From Bizionia saleffrena (lineage in GTDB: Bacteria > Bacteroidota > Bacteroidia > Flavobacteriales > Flavobacteriaceae), in the NCBI RefSeq assembly GCF_008086175.1, contig NZ_VSKM01000002.1:186001-250000 (forward strand): DNA of 64,000 bases, written 5' to 3'. Below the pieces are notes generated by a model. It made no database searches and was not told the DNA's origin. It was given only the letters and a program-made list of their open reading frames with translations. Position numbers and translations under genes: made by a program. This document shows, in pieces, positions 38,524 to 47,417 of this stretch (within the stretch, counting starts at the first letter, position 1; every line of letters starts with the position of its first letter).

Positions 38524-39134
38524 AAACCAAGACTATCATTATTACCTTTACAAGAAATCCCGAATTAGGAAAGTGTAAAACCCGATTAGCAAAAACTATT
38601 GGCGATGCAGCGGCATTGCGCGTGTACCGGTTTTTAATAGCACACACCGAATCTGTTTTAAGTCAAATTGAGAGCGACAAAGCGGTATATTACTCAGAAC
38701 AAATTAGGGATAATGATATTTGGGAGGCCAAACACTATCAAAAACACCTGCAAAAAGGTGCCGACTTAGGCGTACGAATGTTAAACGCTTTCGAAAACGC
38801 TTTTAAAGCTAATTATTTGAAAGTTATTATTGTGGGAAGCGACTTATATAACCTTAAGCCTTCGCATATTAACGACGCTCTTTTGGCACTCGATACAAAT
38901 GACGCCGTAATTGGACCGGCAGAAGATGGCGGTTATTACCTTTTAGGCCTAAAAACACTGAACCCGATAGTGTTTAAAAATAAAGAATGGGGAACAGAAA
39001 CGGTGTTTAGAGACACTATGATCGATTTAAAAAATAGCAGTGTGCACACTTTAGAAACATTAAATGATATAGATGTTTATGAAGACTTGGTGTACAATTC
39101 AACATTACAAAATATTATAGCACAAAATGATTAA
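38520..39134 (+). CDS. TIGR04282-type CofC-like glycosyltransferase of arsenosugar clusters
   Basis: The 204-residue protein has the canonical loop FTRNPELGKCKTRLAKTIGD (near residue 10), IIVGSDLYNL and VIGPAEDGGYYLLGL, the nucleotide-sugar binding pattern of this family. A TTG start overlaps the rhodanese stop by 4 bp. It probably transfers or activates a sugar (or related) group in arsenosugar assembly. It is the intact counterpart of the divergent copy at 30451. Confidence 0.85.
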   Translation: MKTKTIIITFTRNPELGKCKTRLAKTIGDAAALRVYRFLIAHTESVLSQIESDKAVYYSEQIRDNDIWEAKHYQKHLQKGADLGVRMLNAFENAFKANYLKVIIVGSDLYNLKPSHINDALLALDTNDAVIGPAEDGGYYLLGLKTLNPIVFKNKEWGTETVFRDTMIDLKNSSVHTLETLNDIDVYEDLVYNSTLQNIIAQND

Positions 39135-39939
39135 ACAGATTGAAAAAACGGTTGCTTATTTACAAGAACGCGGTTTTAAAGCGCCAGAAGTTGGTATTAT
39201 TCTAGGCACTGGTTTAGGGCAGTTAGTTGATGAGATTGAAATTATTGAAGAAGTAAGCTACAAGAATATCCCTAATTTCCCAACGGCCACTGTAGAGTTT
39301 CATAAAGGGAAATTAATTTATGGTAACTTAGAAGGTAAGAAAGTGATTGTAATGCAAGGCCGCTTTCATTTATACGAAGGACACACGTTACAAGATGTCA
39401 CCTACCCTGTGCGTATTATGGAAAAATTAGGTATTACAACATTATTGGTTTCTAATGCTTCGGGAGCAATTAACACCACTTATAAAAAAGGTGAGCTAAT
39501 GCTAATAGACGACCATATAAACCTTCAAGGGAGTTCGCCTTTAGCGTTTAAAGGTGTTGAAGCTTTAGGAGAACGTTTTACAGATATGAGTGCGCCTTAC
39601 AATAAAAACATAAATTCAGCGATCGAAACCATTGCAAAAGAACAGAACATCACACTGCATAAGGGTGTATATGCAAGTGTTGTTGGTCCGCAATTAGAAA
39701 CACGAGCAGAATATAGAATGCTAAAAATTATGGGTGCCGATGCCGTTGGAATGAGTACTGTTCCAGAAATTATTGTTGCCAATCATTTAAAATTAAAAAC
39801 AGCTGCCGTATCTGTATTAACAGACGAGTGCGATCCAGACCATTTAAAACCAGTAGATATTTCAGAAATTATTGCAATGGCAGAGAAAGCCGAACCGCAA
39901 ATGATTTCTCTTTTTAAAGCATTGATTAAAACATTATAA
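39127..39939 (+). CDS. Purine nucleoside phosphorylase (trimeric type)
   Basis: The 270-residue protein is a complete PNP: ILGTGLGQL (25-33), MQGRFHLYEGHT (76-87), VSNASGAIN (108-116), GPQLETRAEYRML (187-199) and GMSTVPE (208-214). The base-binding pair is E191 and D233 (VLTDECD). In human PNP the latter position is Asn243, and changing it to Asp allows adenosine as substrate, so this enzyme may accept adenine nucleosides. In this cluster it could remove adenine from the ArsS product to release the arsenic-bearing ribose phosphate. It overlaps the preceding gene by 8 bp. Confidence 0.92.
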   Translation: MIKQIEKTVAYLQERGFKAPEVGIILGTGLGQLVDEIEIIEEVSYKNIPNFPTATVEFHKGKLIYGNLEGKKVIVMQGRFHLYEGHTLQDVTYPVRIMEKLGITTLLVSNASGAINTTYKKGELMLIDDHINLQGSSPLAFKGVEALGERFTDMSAPYNKNINSAIETIAKEQNITLHKGVYASVVGPQLETRAEYRMLKIMGADAVGMSTVPEIIVANHLKLKTAAVSVLTDECDPDHLKPVDISEIIAMAEKAEPQMISLFKALIKTL

Positions 39940-39940
39940 A

Positions 39941-40834
39941 TTGGAAAAATATTTAGACCTTATAAAAAACGCCTATTCTGGCTATTGGAATTACCTTAAA
40001 CAAGAAGTGTTTTTCGATACCAACTGGGATAACTTTTTTTACGGATTAATCGCTATTTCTTTAATCGTTTGGGTTTTAGAAATGGTATTCCCGTGGCGAA
40101 AAAAACAAGCGTTGTTTAGAAAAGATTTCTGGCTAGACACCTTTTATATGTTTTTCAATTTCTTTTTACTTAACCTTATTATTTTAATTGCCCTGTCGGA
40201 AACCGTTGCCGCACTACTCAACGATGCTTTAGGTTTTATTGGTGTATCACTAAATAGTTTTCAACTCTTCGATGTAAAAACAATGCCCAAAGTATTAGGC
40301 TTGTTTATTTTGTTTATCATTAGTGATTTTGTGCAATGGAACACGCACCGATTATTACACCGTGTGCCTTTTTTATGGCAATTTCATCAAGTCCACCACA
40401 GCGTTAAAGAAATGGGTTTTGCAGCACATTTAAGATACCATTGGATGGAGCCGGTGCTTTACAAATCGCTCTTGTACATTCCGTTAGCAATTATTGGTGG
40501 TTTTAATGCTCAAGATGTTGCTATAGTTTACTTTTTTAATATTGCCATCGGTCATTTAAACCACGCTAATATTGGATGGGATTATGGTATGTTTAAATAC
40601 ATTTTTAATAATCCGAAAATGCATATCTGGCACCATGCAAAAGAAATGCCTAAACATGTAAGGTATGGCGTTAATTACGGAATAACCTTAAGCCTTTGGG
40701 ATTACCTTTTTAAAACCGATTACATTCCGTACAACGGAAAAGACATCGAATTGGGCTTTAACAACGACGAAACCTTTCCTAAGGATTTTATTAGTCAGGA
40801 GTTATACCCATTAACATTCAAAAAAGACAAATGA
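39941..40834 (+). CDS. Fatty acid hydroxylase / sterol desaturase family membrane protein
   Basis: The 297-residue integral membrane protein has the di-iron histidine clusters HRLLHRVPFLW, HQVHHSVKEMG, LNHANIGW and HIWHHAKEMPKH, characteristic of the fatty acid hydroxylase superfamily, plus four to five membrane segments. It oxygenates a lipid in the membrane. A TTG start lies 1 bp after the PNP stop, linking lipid chemistry to the arsenosugar genes, which would fit production of arsenolipids; this link is inference. Confidence 0.85.
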   Translation: MEKYLDLIKNAYSGYWNYLKQEVFFDTNWDNFFYGLIAISLIVWVLEMVFPWRKKQALFRKDFWLDTFYMFFNFFLLNLIILIALSETVAALLNDALGFIGVSLNSFQLFDVKTMPKVLGLFILFIISDFVQWNTHRLLHRVPFLWQFHQVHHSVKEMGFAAHLRYHWMEPVLYKSLLYIPLAIIGGFNAQDVAIVYFFNIAIGHLNHANIGWDYGMFKYIFNNPKMHIWHHAKEMPKHVRYGVNYGITLSLWDYLFKTDYIPYNGKDIELGFNNDETFPKDFISQELYPLTFKKDK

Positions 40835-41640
40835 AAAATTTAATTGTATTACTCAGTGTTGCATCCATAGCTTTTAGCTGTTTTTCATCTCAAGGCCTAC
40901 CCGTTAAGCAAGTAAAGAATAATGCCGAAAAACCTGCGCCACAAAAAAAGAGGGATACCGATATTGCGCCGTATAAAACTAGCACAAAAAGCGATTTAGA
41001 TCATTCAGAATGGAACACACTTTTAAAGAAATATGTGACTAAAAACGGTGATGTAAATTATAAAGGTTTTAAAAATGAATCTGAAAAGCTAAACACTTAC
41101 GTGTCGTATTTAGAACATCAAATACCAACTGAAGCTTGGAGCGTTAATAAACAGCTTGCTTATTTTATAAATGTGTACAATGCCAATACCATTAAATTGA
41201 TAATTGATAATTACCCGTTAAAAAGTATTAAAGATATTAGCAGTCCGTGGAAAAAAGACAGGTTTAAAATTGGAGATAAAGACTTTTCTTTAGCCGGTTT
41301 AGAAAATGGCATTTTGCGTACAATGAACGAACCTAGAATTCATTTTGCAATTAATTGCGCATCGACATCGTGTCCGAAATTATTAAGTGAAGCTTATACC
41401 GAAGCAAATGTTCTAGAATTAATGGAAAAAGCGACGAAAGAATTTATTAATAATTCTGCTAAAAATGAATTATCTTCAAACAAAGTAAAAATATCAGAAA
41501 TCTTTAAATGGTATAAAAGTGATTTTACAGAAAACGGAAGTGTTATTGATTATATTAACTTGTATAGTACTATAAAAATAAACGCCGAGACCTCTGTCGA
41601 TTACATTGATTACGATTGGAGTTTGAATGCGCAAAACTAG
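40831..41640 (+). CDS. DUF547 lipoprotein
   Basis: The 269-residue protein has a lipoprotein signal (SVASIAFSCFSS), a short Lys/Pro-rich linker and a DUF547 domain marked by FINVYNANTIKLII, PRIHFAINCASTSCPKL and the C-terminal IFKWYKSDF. DUF547 proteins are of unknown function but regularly accompany ArsS-type and redox clusters. It overlaps the hydroxylase gene by 4 bp, so it is in the same operon. Confidence 0.85.
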   Translation: MKNLIVLLSVASIAFSCFSSQGLPVKQVKNNAEKPAPQKKRDTDIAPYKTSTKSDLDHSEWNTLLKKYVTKNGDVNYKGFKNESEKLNTYVSYLEHQIPTEAWSVNKQLAYFINVYNANTIKLIIDNYPLKSIKDISSPWKKDRFKIGDKDFSLAGLENGILRTMNEPRIHFAINCASTSCPKLLSEAYTEANVLELMEKATKEFINNSAKNELSSNKVKISEIFKWYKSDFTENGSVIDYINLYSTIKINAETSVDYIDYDWSLNAQN

Positions 41641-41667
41641 ACCACTAATTTTTTCGTATACAATAAT

Positions 41668-42360
41668 ATGATAACCATTATTGTCCCTATTTTAAACGAA
41701 GCTGAAACCATTGAAAGATTGATTTCACATCTTTTGGTTATGGCATCTCCTAGTTCTATTTCAGAAATTATTATAGTCGATGGCGGAAGCACAGACGGTT
41801 CACAAGGGTGCGTAAAAGGTATTAAAAATGAAAAATTAATACTAATTCATTCCGAAAAAGGTAGAGCAAAGCAAATGAATGCTGGTGCTAAATTGGCCAC
41901 CGGGAAGGTTCTCTATTTTTTACACGCAGACTCGTATCCGCCAGCAAACTATGATGCTTTGATACTAAATGAAATCAACAAGAACAATCTCGCCGGCTGC
42001 TTTAAAATGAAGTTTGATAATTCTCATTGGTGGTTACACTTAGCGAGTTATTTAACACATTTCTCTTGGCGTGCCTGCCGTGGTGGCGACCAAAGTCAGT
42101 TTATTACTACAGCGTTGTTTTTTGAATTGGAAGGTTTTAACGAAGATTTTATAATCTACGAGGACAACGACCTCATCAATAAATTATATGCTAGAAAACA
42201 GTTTGTTGTCATTCAAGAATGGCTTACTACATCGGCAAGACGGTATGAAAAAAATGGCATTTGGAAACTTCAGTACTATTTCTGGGCGATTTACGTTAAG
42301 AAATGGCGTGGGGCTTCAGCAGACGAACTTTATCAATACTACAAAAAAAACATTGCCTAA
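41668..42360 (+). CDS. TIGR04283-type GT2 glycosyltransferase of arsenosugar clusters
   Basis: The 230-residue protein is a GT-A fold enzyme: IIVPILNEAETIERLI at the N-terminus, VDGGSTDGS (nucleotide-sugar site), YFLHADSYPP (DxD-like HAD) and the acceptor loop FIIYEDNDL. It belongs to the TIGR04283 group annotated as arsenosugar biosynthesis glycosyltransferase. It closes the plus-strand run that began at 28939. After its TAA the same frame stays open, with one TGA, to 42614 (see findings). Confidence 0.87.
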   Translation: MITIIVPILNEAETIERLISHLLVMASPSSISEIIIVDGGSTDGSQGCVKGIKNEKLILIHSEKGRAKQMNAGAKLATGKVLYFLHADSYPPANYDALILNEINKNNLAGCFKMKFDNSHWWLHLASYLTHFSWRACRGGDQSQFITTALFFELEGFNEDFIIYEDNDLINKLYARKQFVVIQEWLTTSARRYEKNGIWKLQYYFWAIYVKKWRGASADELYQYYKKNIA

Positions 42361-42593
42361 CGTTTATCCTTAAAAAAATGGAGTGATAAAAAGACCTCAG
42401 ATCACTTCTCTTTTAGAATCAAGAAAGAAGACTTGATTTTAACAACTAGACAAGAATTAAAATGACATTTTCTCTTTAGATTTTTAAAATCACTTCTGAG
42501 CAACACCTTGTTAGATCAAAAAGAGGATGAAATTACACCAGTTTTTAAGGGGAAACGACTGTTCTTCAAAGCGCAAATAATTCGTACTATCTA

Positions 42594-43601
42594 TTACTTA
42601 AACTTTTTATAGTGTGATTGTATTACGCGCTCAACCGGTTTGTTTTGTGGTGTAAATCGTGTATCTGCCATTCCGCCAGACTCGTTATGATTATGAAACC
42701 ACTTCCAAATAAATCCGCCCGCAAACCAGTCTTCCTTCCAAAACGTATCAAACAACGCTTTGGTCGTTGCTGTTTGCGCTTCAAAATTTAAAGTTGTTTT
42801 ACGCCTATCGGACACCCAAGGTTCTTTTCCCGAAAAATCGACACTTCTATAGCCAAACTCCGTAAATAACACGGGCTTTTCTAATCTTTCAGATAGCCTT
42901 TTTATCTCTTCCTTATAAGGTAACCAACCTTCCACGCACTCTTCGACTGTTGGTGTTCTCGAGTCACTTACCGGAAAATATGCGTCGATACCAATATAAT
43001 CTAAAGCGCCCCAAAATGGCGTACGTTTATATTCATCCCAATTTGCAGCGTACGTGAGCTGCCCTGAATACACGCGTTTTACTTCTCGAATTAATTGATG
43101 CCAAAAGTCTGGTCGTGCTGCGATAAAAGTATCCAGCTCGGTACCTATGCAATAGATATCGGCATTTACGGCTTCCGCAACACGCGCATATTCTAAAATA
43201 AAATGGCGATAGGCTGTTTCTAAAAGCAGCCAATCGGTTTCGGTTTTCATTATAATATCTCCCGTATATTCACCTCGCCATACCCAAAGTTGGGGTTTAA
43301 TCATTAATTTTATATGCTTTGCTTTTAGTTTTTCAGCATATTGAATAACACCTGTTTCTCTTTCACCAAACCATTGTTTTTCGGTATTAAAAAGAATGTC
43401 TGGGTGCTCTAAAGTTTTTATAAACCCGAAAGGCATTAAGGCCGCATAATTAGAATTGAGACTCACCACTGGACTTAAATGTTCGTCGGCAATAGCGTTA
43501 TTTGATGCTACAAAACTAACGCCGTTAATTTTTTCATTAGATTGTGTACACGATTGAAATATCATACAACTTAAAAAAATGTACCCTATAAAGTATTTCA
43601 T
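42594..43601 (-). CDS. GH113-like TIM-barrel glycoside hydrolase, lipoprotein
   Basis: The 335-residue product begins with a lipoprotein signal (FLSCMIFQSCTQS). The rest is a TIM barrel of the GH113/GTA-like type: the acid/base Glu is in YCIGTELDTF and the nucleophile Glu in VLFTEFGYRSVDF, with WVWRGEYTG and GGFIWKWFHNH lining the site. GH113 members hydrolyse beta-mannan; related enzymes act on other polysaccharides. Cell-surface or periplasmic. It is the only minus-strand gene in this block and has its own promoter (43622-43655). Confidence 0.82.
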   Translation of the reverse strand: MKYFIGYIFLSCMIFQSCTQSNEKINGVSFVASNNAIADEHLSPVVSLNSNYAALMPFGFIKTLEHPDILFNTEKQWFGERETGVIQYAEKLKAKHIKLMIKPQLWVWRGEYTGDIIMKTETDWLLLETAYRHFILEYARVAEAVNADIYCIGTELDTFIAARPDFWHQLIREVKRVYSGQLTYAANWDEYKRTPFWGALDYIGIDAYFPVSDSRTPTVEECVEGWLPYKEEIKRLSERLEKPVLFTEFGYRSVDFSGKEPWVSDRRKTTLNFEAQTATTKALFDTFWKEDWFAGGFIWKWFHNHNESGGMADTRFTPQNKPVERVIQSHYKKFK

Positions 43602-43621
43602 CTCCTGTTTTTATTAATTAT

Positions 43622-43655
43622 CAAATCTAAAAATAAGGTTAAAACTAAAACCAAA
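43622..43655 (-). promoter_or_regulatory. Promoter of the GH113-like gene with -7 and -33 elements
   Basis: Reading the minus strand, TTTG (43655-43652) and TAGATTTG (43629-43622) match the Bacteroidota -33 and -7 elements with a 22-bp spacer. The start codon is 20 bp further. This is the only promoter in the window where both elements are clear. Confidence 0.55.
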
Positions 43656-43776
43656 CCCGTAATCACAAAAAAATCTTAGCTATCTTTCCACGACTTAGAG
43701 AAAACATTCAAAAAAAGTATATTTCTGAGTTAGGTTTAGCTCCTTCATTACGACTCATCGTAAACAAAAGAAAATT

Positions 43777-45081
43777 ATGGAACACATTGTAATTATTGGT
43801 AACGGAATTTCTGGCGTTACTGCAGCTAGACATATTAGAAAACTGTCTGACAAAAAAATTACAATCGTTTCTTCCGAATCCGATTATTTTTTCTCTCGAA
43901 CCGCCTTAATGTATATTTATATGGGCCATATGAAGTTTGAGCATACCCAACCCTACGAAAATCACTTTTGGAAAAAAAACAAAATAGAGTTAAAAAAAGC
44001 TCTAGTAAAAACTATTGAAACAGACTCGAAAACCCTTCATTTTGAGAATAATGAAACGCTTACTTACGATCGATTAATACTTGCTACAGGCAGTAAACCC
44101 AATAAATTTGGGTGGCCAGGACAAGATTTAAAAGGGGTGCAAGGTTTATATAGTAAACAAGATTTAGACACCCTCGAAGAAATGGCGCCAGATAATAAAG
44201 CGTGCCAGCGTGCCGTAATTGTGGGGGGCGGTTTAATTGGTATTGAATTAGCCGAAATGCTTAACACGCGGCAAATTCCTGTCACTTTTCTGGTTAGAGA
44301 AACAAGCTTTTGGAACGGCGTTTTACCAGTAGGCGAAAGTGAAATGATTAATAGGCACATTAAAAGCCATCACATCGATTTAAGGCTTGGCACCAATTTA
44401 AAAGCCATCACTGATGATGGTAACGGCCGTGTTAAATCTATAATTATAGAGGGAACCGGCGAAGAAATACCGTGCACTGTTGTTGGACTCACAGCCGGCG
44501 TAACACCAAATATAGATTTTATTAAACCGTCTAATATTGAAACTGATAAAGGCATACTCGTTAACCGAAATTTAGAAACTAATATTGACGGCATTTATGC
44601 TATTGGCGATTGCGCACAACAGCGCAAAGCGATTGGTTTACGAAGACCTATTGAGGCCGTTTGGTATACTGGAAGAATGATGGGCGAAGTTTTAGCACAA
44701 ACCATTTGCGGTAAAACAATGGCTTACAACCCGGGGCATTGGTTTAATTCTGCGAAATTTTTGGATATAGAATACCAAACGTATGGCTGGGTGAATAGTG
44801 ATAAAAATAAACCTGACTACGAGAACCATTTCCATTGGAAACACAACGATGATACTAAATGTATAACGGTATCTTACCATAAAGAGACTCAAGAATTTCT
44901 GGGCATAAACACGTTTGGAATACGTATGAAACACGAGGTTTTCGATCGCTGGCTCACCGAAAAAAGAGCTATTGATTATGTAATTCACCATTTACACGAC
45001 GCTAATTTTGATCCTGAATTCTTCAAAAGATTCGAAAAAGAAATCTTAAAAATGTTTCAGAACAAATTCCAAAACGCCTAA
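43777..45081 (+). CDS. FAD/NAD(P)-dependent pyridine-nucleotide-disulfide-type oxidoreductase
   Basis: The 434-residue protein has two Rossmann motifs, GNGISGVTAA (FAD, ~8) and VGGGLIGIELAE (NAD(P), ~150), plus ILATGSKP and the FAD-closing YAIGDCAQ. It resembles NirB-like or ferredoxin-reductase-like flavoproteins without a redox-active CxxC. The next gene, 11 bp away, encodes a membrane ferredoxin, so this protein probably passes electrons from NAD(P)H to it. Confidence 0.88.
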   Translation: MEHIVIIGNGISGVTAARHIRKLSDKKITIVSSESDYFFSRTALMYIYMGHMKFEHTQPYENHFWKKNKIELKKALVKTIETDSKTLHFENNETLTYDRLILATGSKPNKFGWPGQDLKGVQGLYSKQDLDTLEEMAPDNKACQRAVIVGGGLIGIELAEMLNTRQIPVTFLVRETSFWNGVLPVGESEMINRHIKSHHIDLRLGTNLKAITDDGNGRVKSIIIEGTGEEIPCTVVGLTAGVTPNIDFIKPSNIETDKGILVNRNLETNIDGIYAIGDCAQQRKAIGLRRPIEAVWYTGRMMGEVLAQTICGKTMAYNPGHWFNSAKFLDIEYQTYGWVNSDKNKPDYENHFHWKHNDDTKCITVSYHKETQEFLGINTFGIRMKHEVFDRWLTEKRAIDYVIHHLHDANFDPEFFKRFEKEILKMFQNKFQNA

Positions 45082-45092
45082 CACATAGCTTT

Positions 45093-46679
45093 ATGAGTAG
45101 TAAAATAGACCAAAACTTATCTTTAGCAAATTCAAAACAGCTATCCACCCAACAAAAATTAGCTTCCGGTATTGGTATCCTTGGGCTTTTTATTCTCGTT
45201 TTAGCCATGTTTAATGTCAACTTCCCTAATCGCGCTATTACATTAACTCTAGCGTTAGGTCTTATGGCAACCGGTGCCATTTGGTTTGCAAACAATGCGT
45301 ATTTAACAAAAAGTAAAGGCATTAAAAATGATGGCGTTTACTTTAAATCGATATCCTCGCGCGGATTGGTAGGTTGGATAACAGGTATTGCATTGACGTC
45401 GTTCTATATTGTTTTATATTTTAAACCCGTGTGGTTAGGTTTGGGTGTTGACGGCGCTTCAAACACCGGTTTGGTGGCACTTTTCGATCCATTAAGTAAA
45501 TTATTAAGTGGTAACCCAGCGAGTCAATGGTTTGTTTACGGTACGCTTTACACCTTAGCCATTTTAATATTTGGCTATAAATTTCTTTTAAAGTATCGCC
45601 ATAATAAATACGAACAATTGCGCACCGGATCGGTAATGTTTTTTCAACTGGCTTTTGCCTTTTTAATTCCAGAATTTATGGCGCGACTAAATTCTGATAC
45701 TTTTTCGCTTCCCTATTACGATTTAAAAAACATCTGGCCGCTTAACTATTATAATTTTGAGCAGTATCGTGTCGATAATTTAATAAGTGCCGGAGATGTT
45801 GGTGTTGGCTTACTAATTTTCGGCCTTGTTTCTATTTTTGTAATCACTCCTATTTTAACTTATAAATACGGCAAACGCTGGTATTGCTCTTGGGTTTGTG
45901 GTTGTGGCGGATTAGCAGAAACAGCGGGCGATTCTTTTAGACAGTTAAGTGACAAAAGCACGTTCGCCTGGAAAGTGGAACGTTGGGTAGTACATAGTGT
46001 TCTCGTCTTTGTGGTGTTAATGACCACCGCTGTGGTCTATTCCTATTTGGGTGATGATTCCAGTAGATATTGGCTAACAAAAAATGTCTTTTTATATAGT
46101 GTCGCCGGCCTACTAACTTTGGTTTTTGCCAGTGTAATGCTCTTTAAACATAAAGAATTAGGCAAGGACGCAAAACTTGGTGCTATTGGTTATTTTGCTA
46201 TTATTATCACACTGATTGCAATGCATCAATTTGGAATGCGTCTGTTCTATTTTGAAGCTGAAACATTGCGTTCTTCCTATGGATTTTTAATCGGTTCTAT
46301 TTTTTCTGGGGTTATTGGCACAGGCTTCTATCCTATCTTTGGTAATCGTGTGTGGTGCCGTTTTGGGTGCCCAATGGCGGCTATTTTAGGGTTTCAACAG
46401 CGCTTATTCTCAAAATTTAGAATTACCACTAATGGCGGACAATGTATTTCTTGTGGTAATTGTTCTACGTATTGCGAAATGGGAATAGATGTTAGGGCCT
46501 ACGCGCAAAAAGGAGAAAATATTGTGCGTTCAAGTTGTGTTGGTTGCGGTGTTTGCAGTGCTGTTTGTCCGCGTGGCGTTCTAAAATTAGAAAACGATTC
46601 TATGGAAGGCCGTATCAATCCTAAGACCATTTTATTAGGTAACGATGTGGATTTAATGGATTTATTAAATCAGAAATAA
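45093..46679 (+). CDS. Membrane-bound 4Fe-4S protein (NapH/NosR/CcoG-like)
   Basis: The 528-residue protein has about ten membrane segments, NapH-type cysteine loops (YCSWVCGCGG and WCRFGCPMA) and two C-terminal 4Fe-4S motifs (CISCGNCSTYC and CVGCGVCSAVC). Proteins of this layout carry electrons between quinol/NADH-linked donors and periplasmic or cytoplasmic acceptors. Pairing with the flavoprotein upstream and three glycosyltransferases downstream suggests a reductive step in glycan or glycolipid synthesis, or an unrelated redox unit that shares the operon. Confidence 0.86.
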   Translation: MSSKIDQNLSLANSKQLSTQQKLASGIGILGLFILVLAMFNVNFPNRAITLTLALGLMATGAIWFANNAYLTKSKGIKNDGVYFKSISSRGLVGWITGIALTSFYIVLYFKPVWLGLGVDGASNTGLVALFDPLSKLLSGNPASQWFVYGTLYTLAILIFGYKFLLKYRHNKYEQLRTGSVMFFQLAFAFLIPEFMARLNSDTFSLPYYDLKNIWPLNYYNFEQYRVDNLISAGDVGVGLLIFGLVSIFVITPILTYKYGKRWYCSWVCGCGGLAETAGDSFRQLSDKSTFAWKVERWVVHSVLVFVVLMTTAVVYSYLGDDSSRYWLTKNVFLYSVAGLLTLVFASVMLFKHKELGKDAKLGAIGYFAIIITLIAMHQFGMRLFYFEAETLRSSYGFLIGSIFSGVIGTGFYPIFGNRVWCRFGCPMAAILGFQQRLFSKFRITTNGGQCISCGNCSTYCEMGIDVRAYAQKGENIVRSSCVGCGVCSAVCPRGVLKLENDSMEGRINPKTILLGNDVDLMDLLNQK

Positions 46680-46696
46680 AATCTTAAAAACAATTG

Positions 46697-46704
46697 TACT
46701 TTTG
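46697..46704 (+). promoter_or_regulatory. -7 promoter element (TACTTTTG)
   Basis: TACTTTTG fits TAnnTTTG and is followed by 20 bp to the start of the GT2 gene, a normal leader length. No clear -33 was found. It suggests that the three glycosyltransferase genes have their own transcription start. Confidence 0.5.
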
Positions 46705-46724
46705 CAATCCCTAATTAAAATTAA

Positions 46725-47417
46725 ATGACCAATATAAAAGTCATCATTCCTGCTTTTAACGAGCAAGATTCGATAGCACATGTTATTAACGATATCCCGA
46801 AAACGGTGAGCGAAGTGATTGTTGTAAATAACAACTCTACAGACCAAACGGTGTTTAATGCAGAGCAAGCTGGGGCAACCGTGTTAACCGAAACCAACAA
46901 AGGCTACGGTTACGCGTGCTTAAAAGGAATGGACTATATTGCAAAGCAAGAGCAACAGCCCGATATTATCGTTTTTATGGATGGGGATTACAGCGATTAC
47001 CCCGAAGAACTTATCAAACTCGTGGCACCTATTATTAATGACAATATAGATTTTGTTGTTGGTGCTCGTGTAAAAACACATAGAGAACCTAATGCAATGA
47101 CTCCTCAGCAAGTTTTTGGTAATTGGCTTGCCACCAGTTTAATGTCATTGTTTTTTGGAGCTACGTTTACCGACTTGGGACCATTTAGAGCAATTAAATA
47201 CACTAAACTTCTCGCTTTAAATATGGAAGATAAGACGTATGGTTGGACCGTAGAAATGCAACTTAAAGTACTAAAACAAAAGTTATCTTATATAGAGATA
47301 CCGGTGCGTTACAAAGAACGTATTGGCACTTCTAAAGTATCAGGAACCTTAAAAGGAACCATTCTTGCTGGTTATAAAATACTCGGTTGGATTTTTAAAT
47401 ACAGTTTAAAAAAATGA
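46725..47417 (+). CDS. GT2 glycosyltransferase (polyprenyl-phosphate sugar synthase-like)
   Basis: The 230-residue protein has the GT-A signature VIIPAFNEQDSIAHVI, NNNSTDQT and the catalytic DGDYSDYPE (DxD). Small soluble GT2 proteins of this type make dolichol/undecaprenyl-phosphate sugars. It overlaps the next GT by 4 bp and ends with a basic tail. It probably supplies an activated sugar to the membrane GT at 49034; the link is inference. Confidence 0.88.
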   Translation: MTNIKVIIPAFNEQDSIAHVINDIPKTVSEVIVVNNNSTDQTVFNAEQAGATVLTETNKGYGYACLKGMDYIAKQEQQPDIIVFMDGDYSDYPEELIKLVAPIINDNIDFVVGARVKTHREPNAMTPQQVFGNWLATSLMSLFFGATFTDLGPFRAIKYTKLLALNMEDKTYGWTVEMQLKVLKQKLSYIEIPVRYKERIGTSKVSGTLKGTILAGYKILGWIFKYSLKK

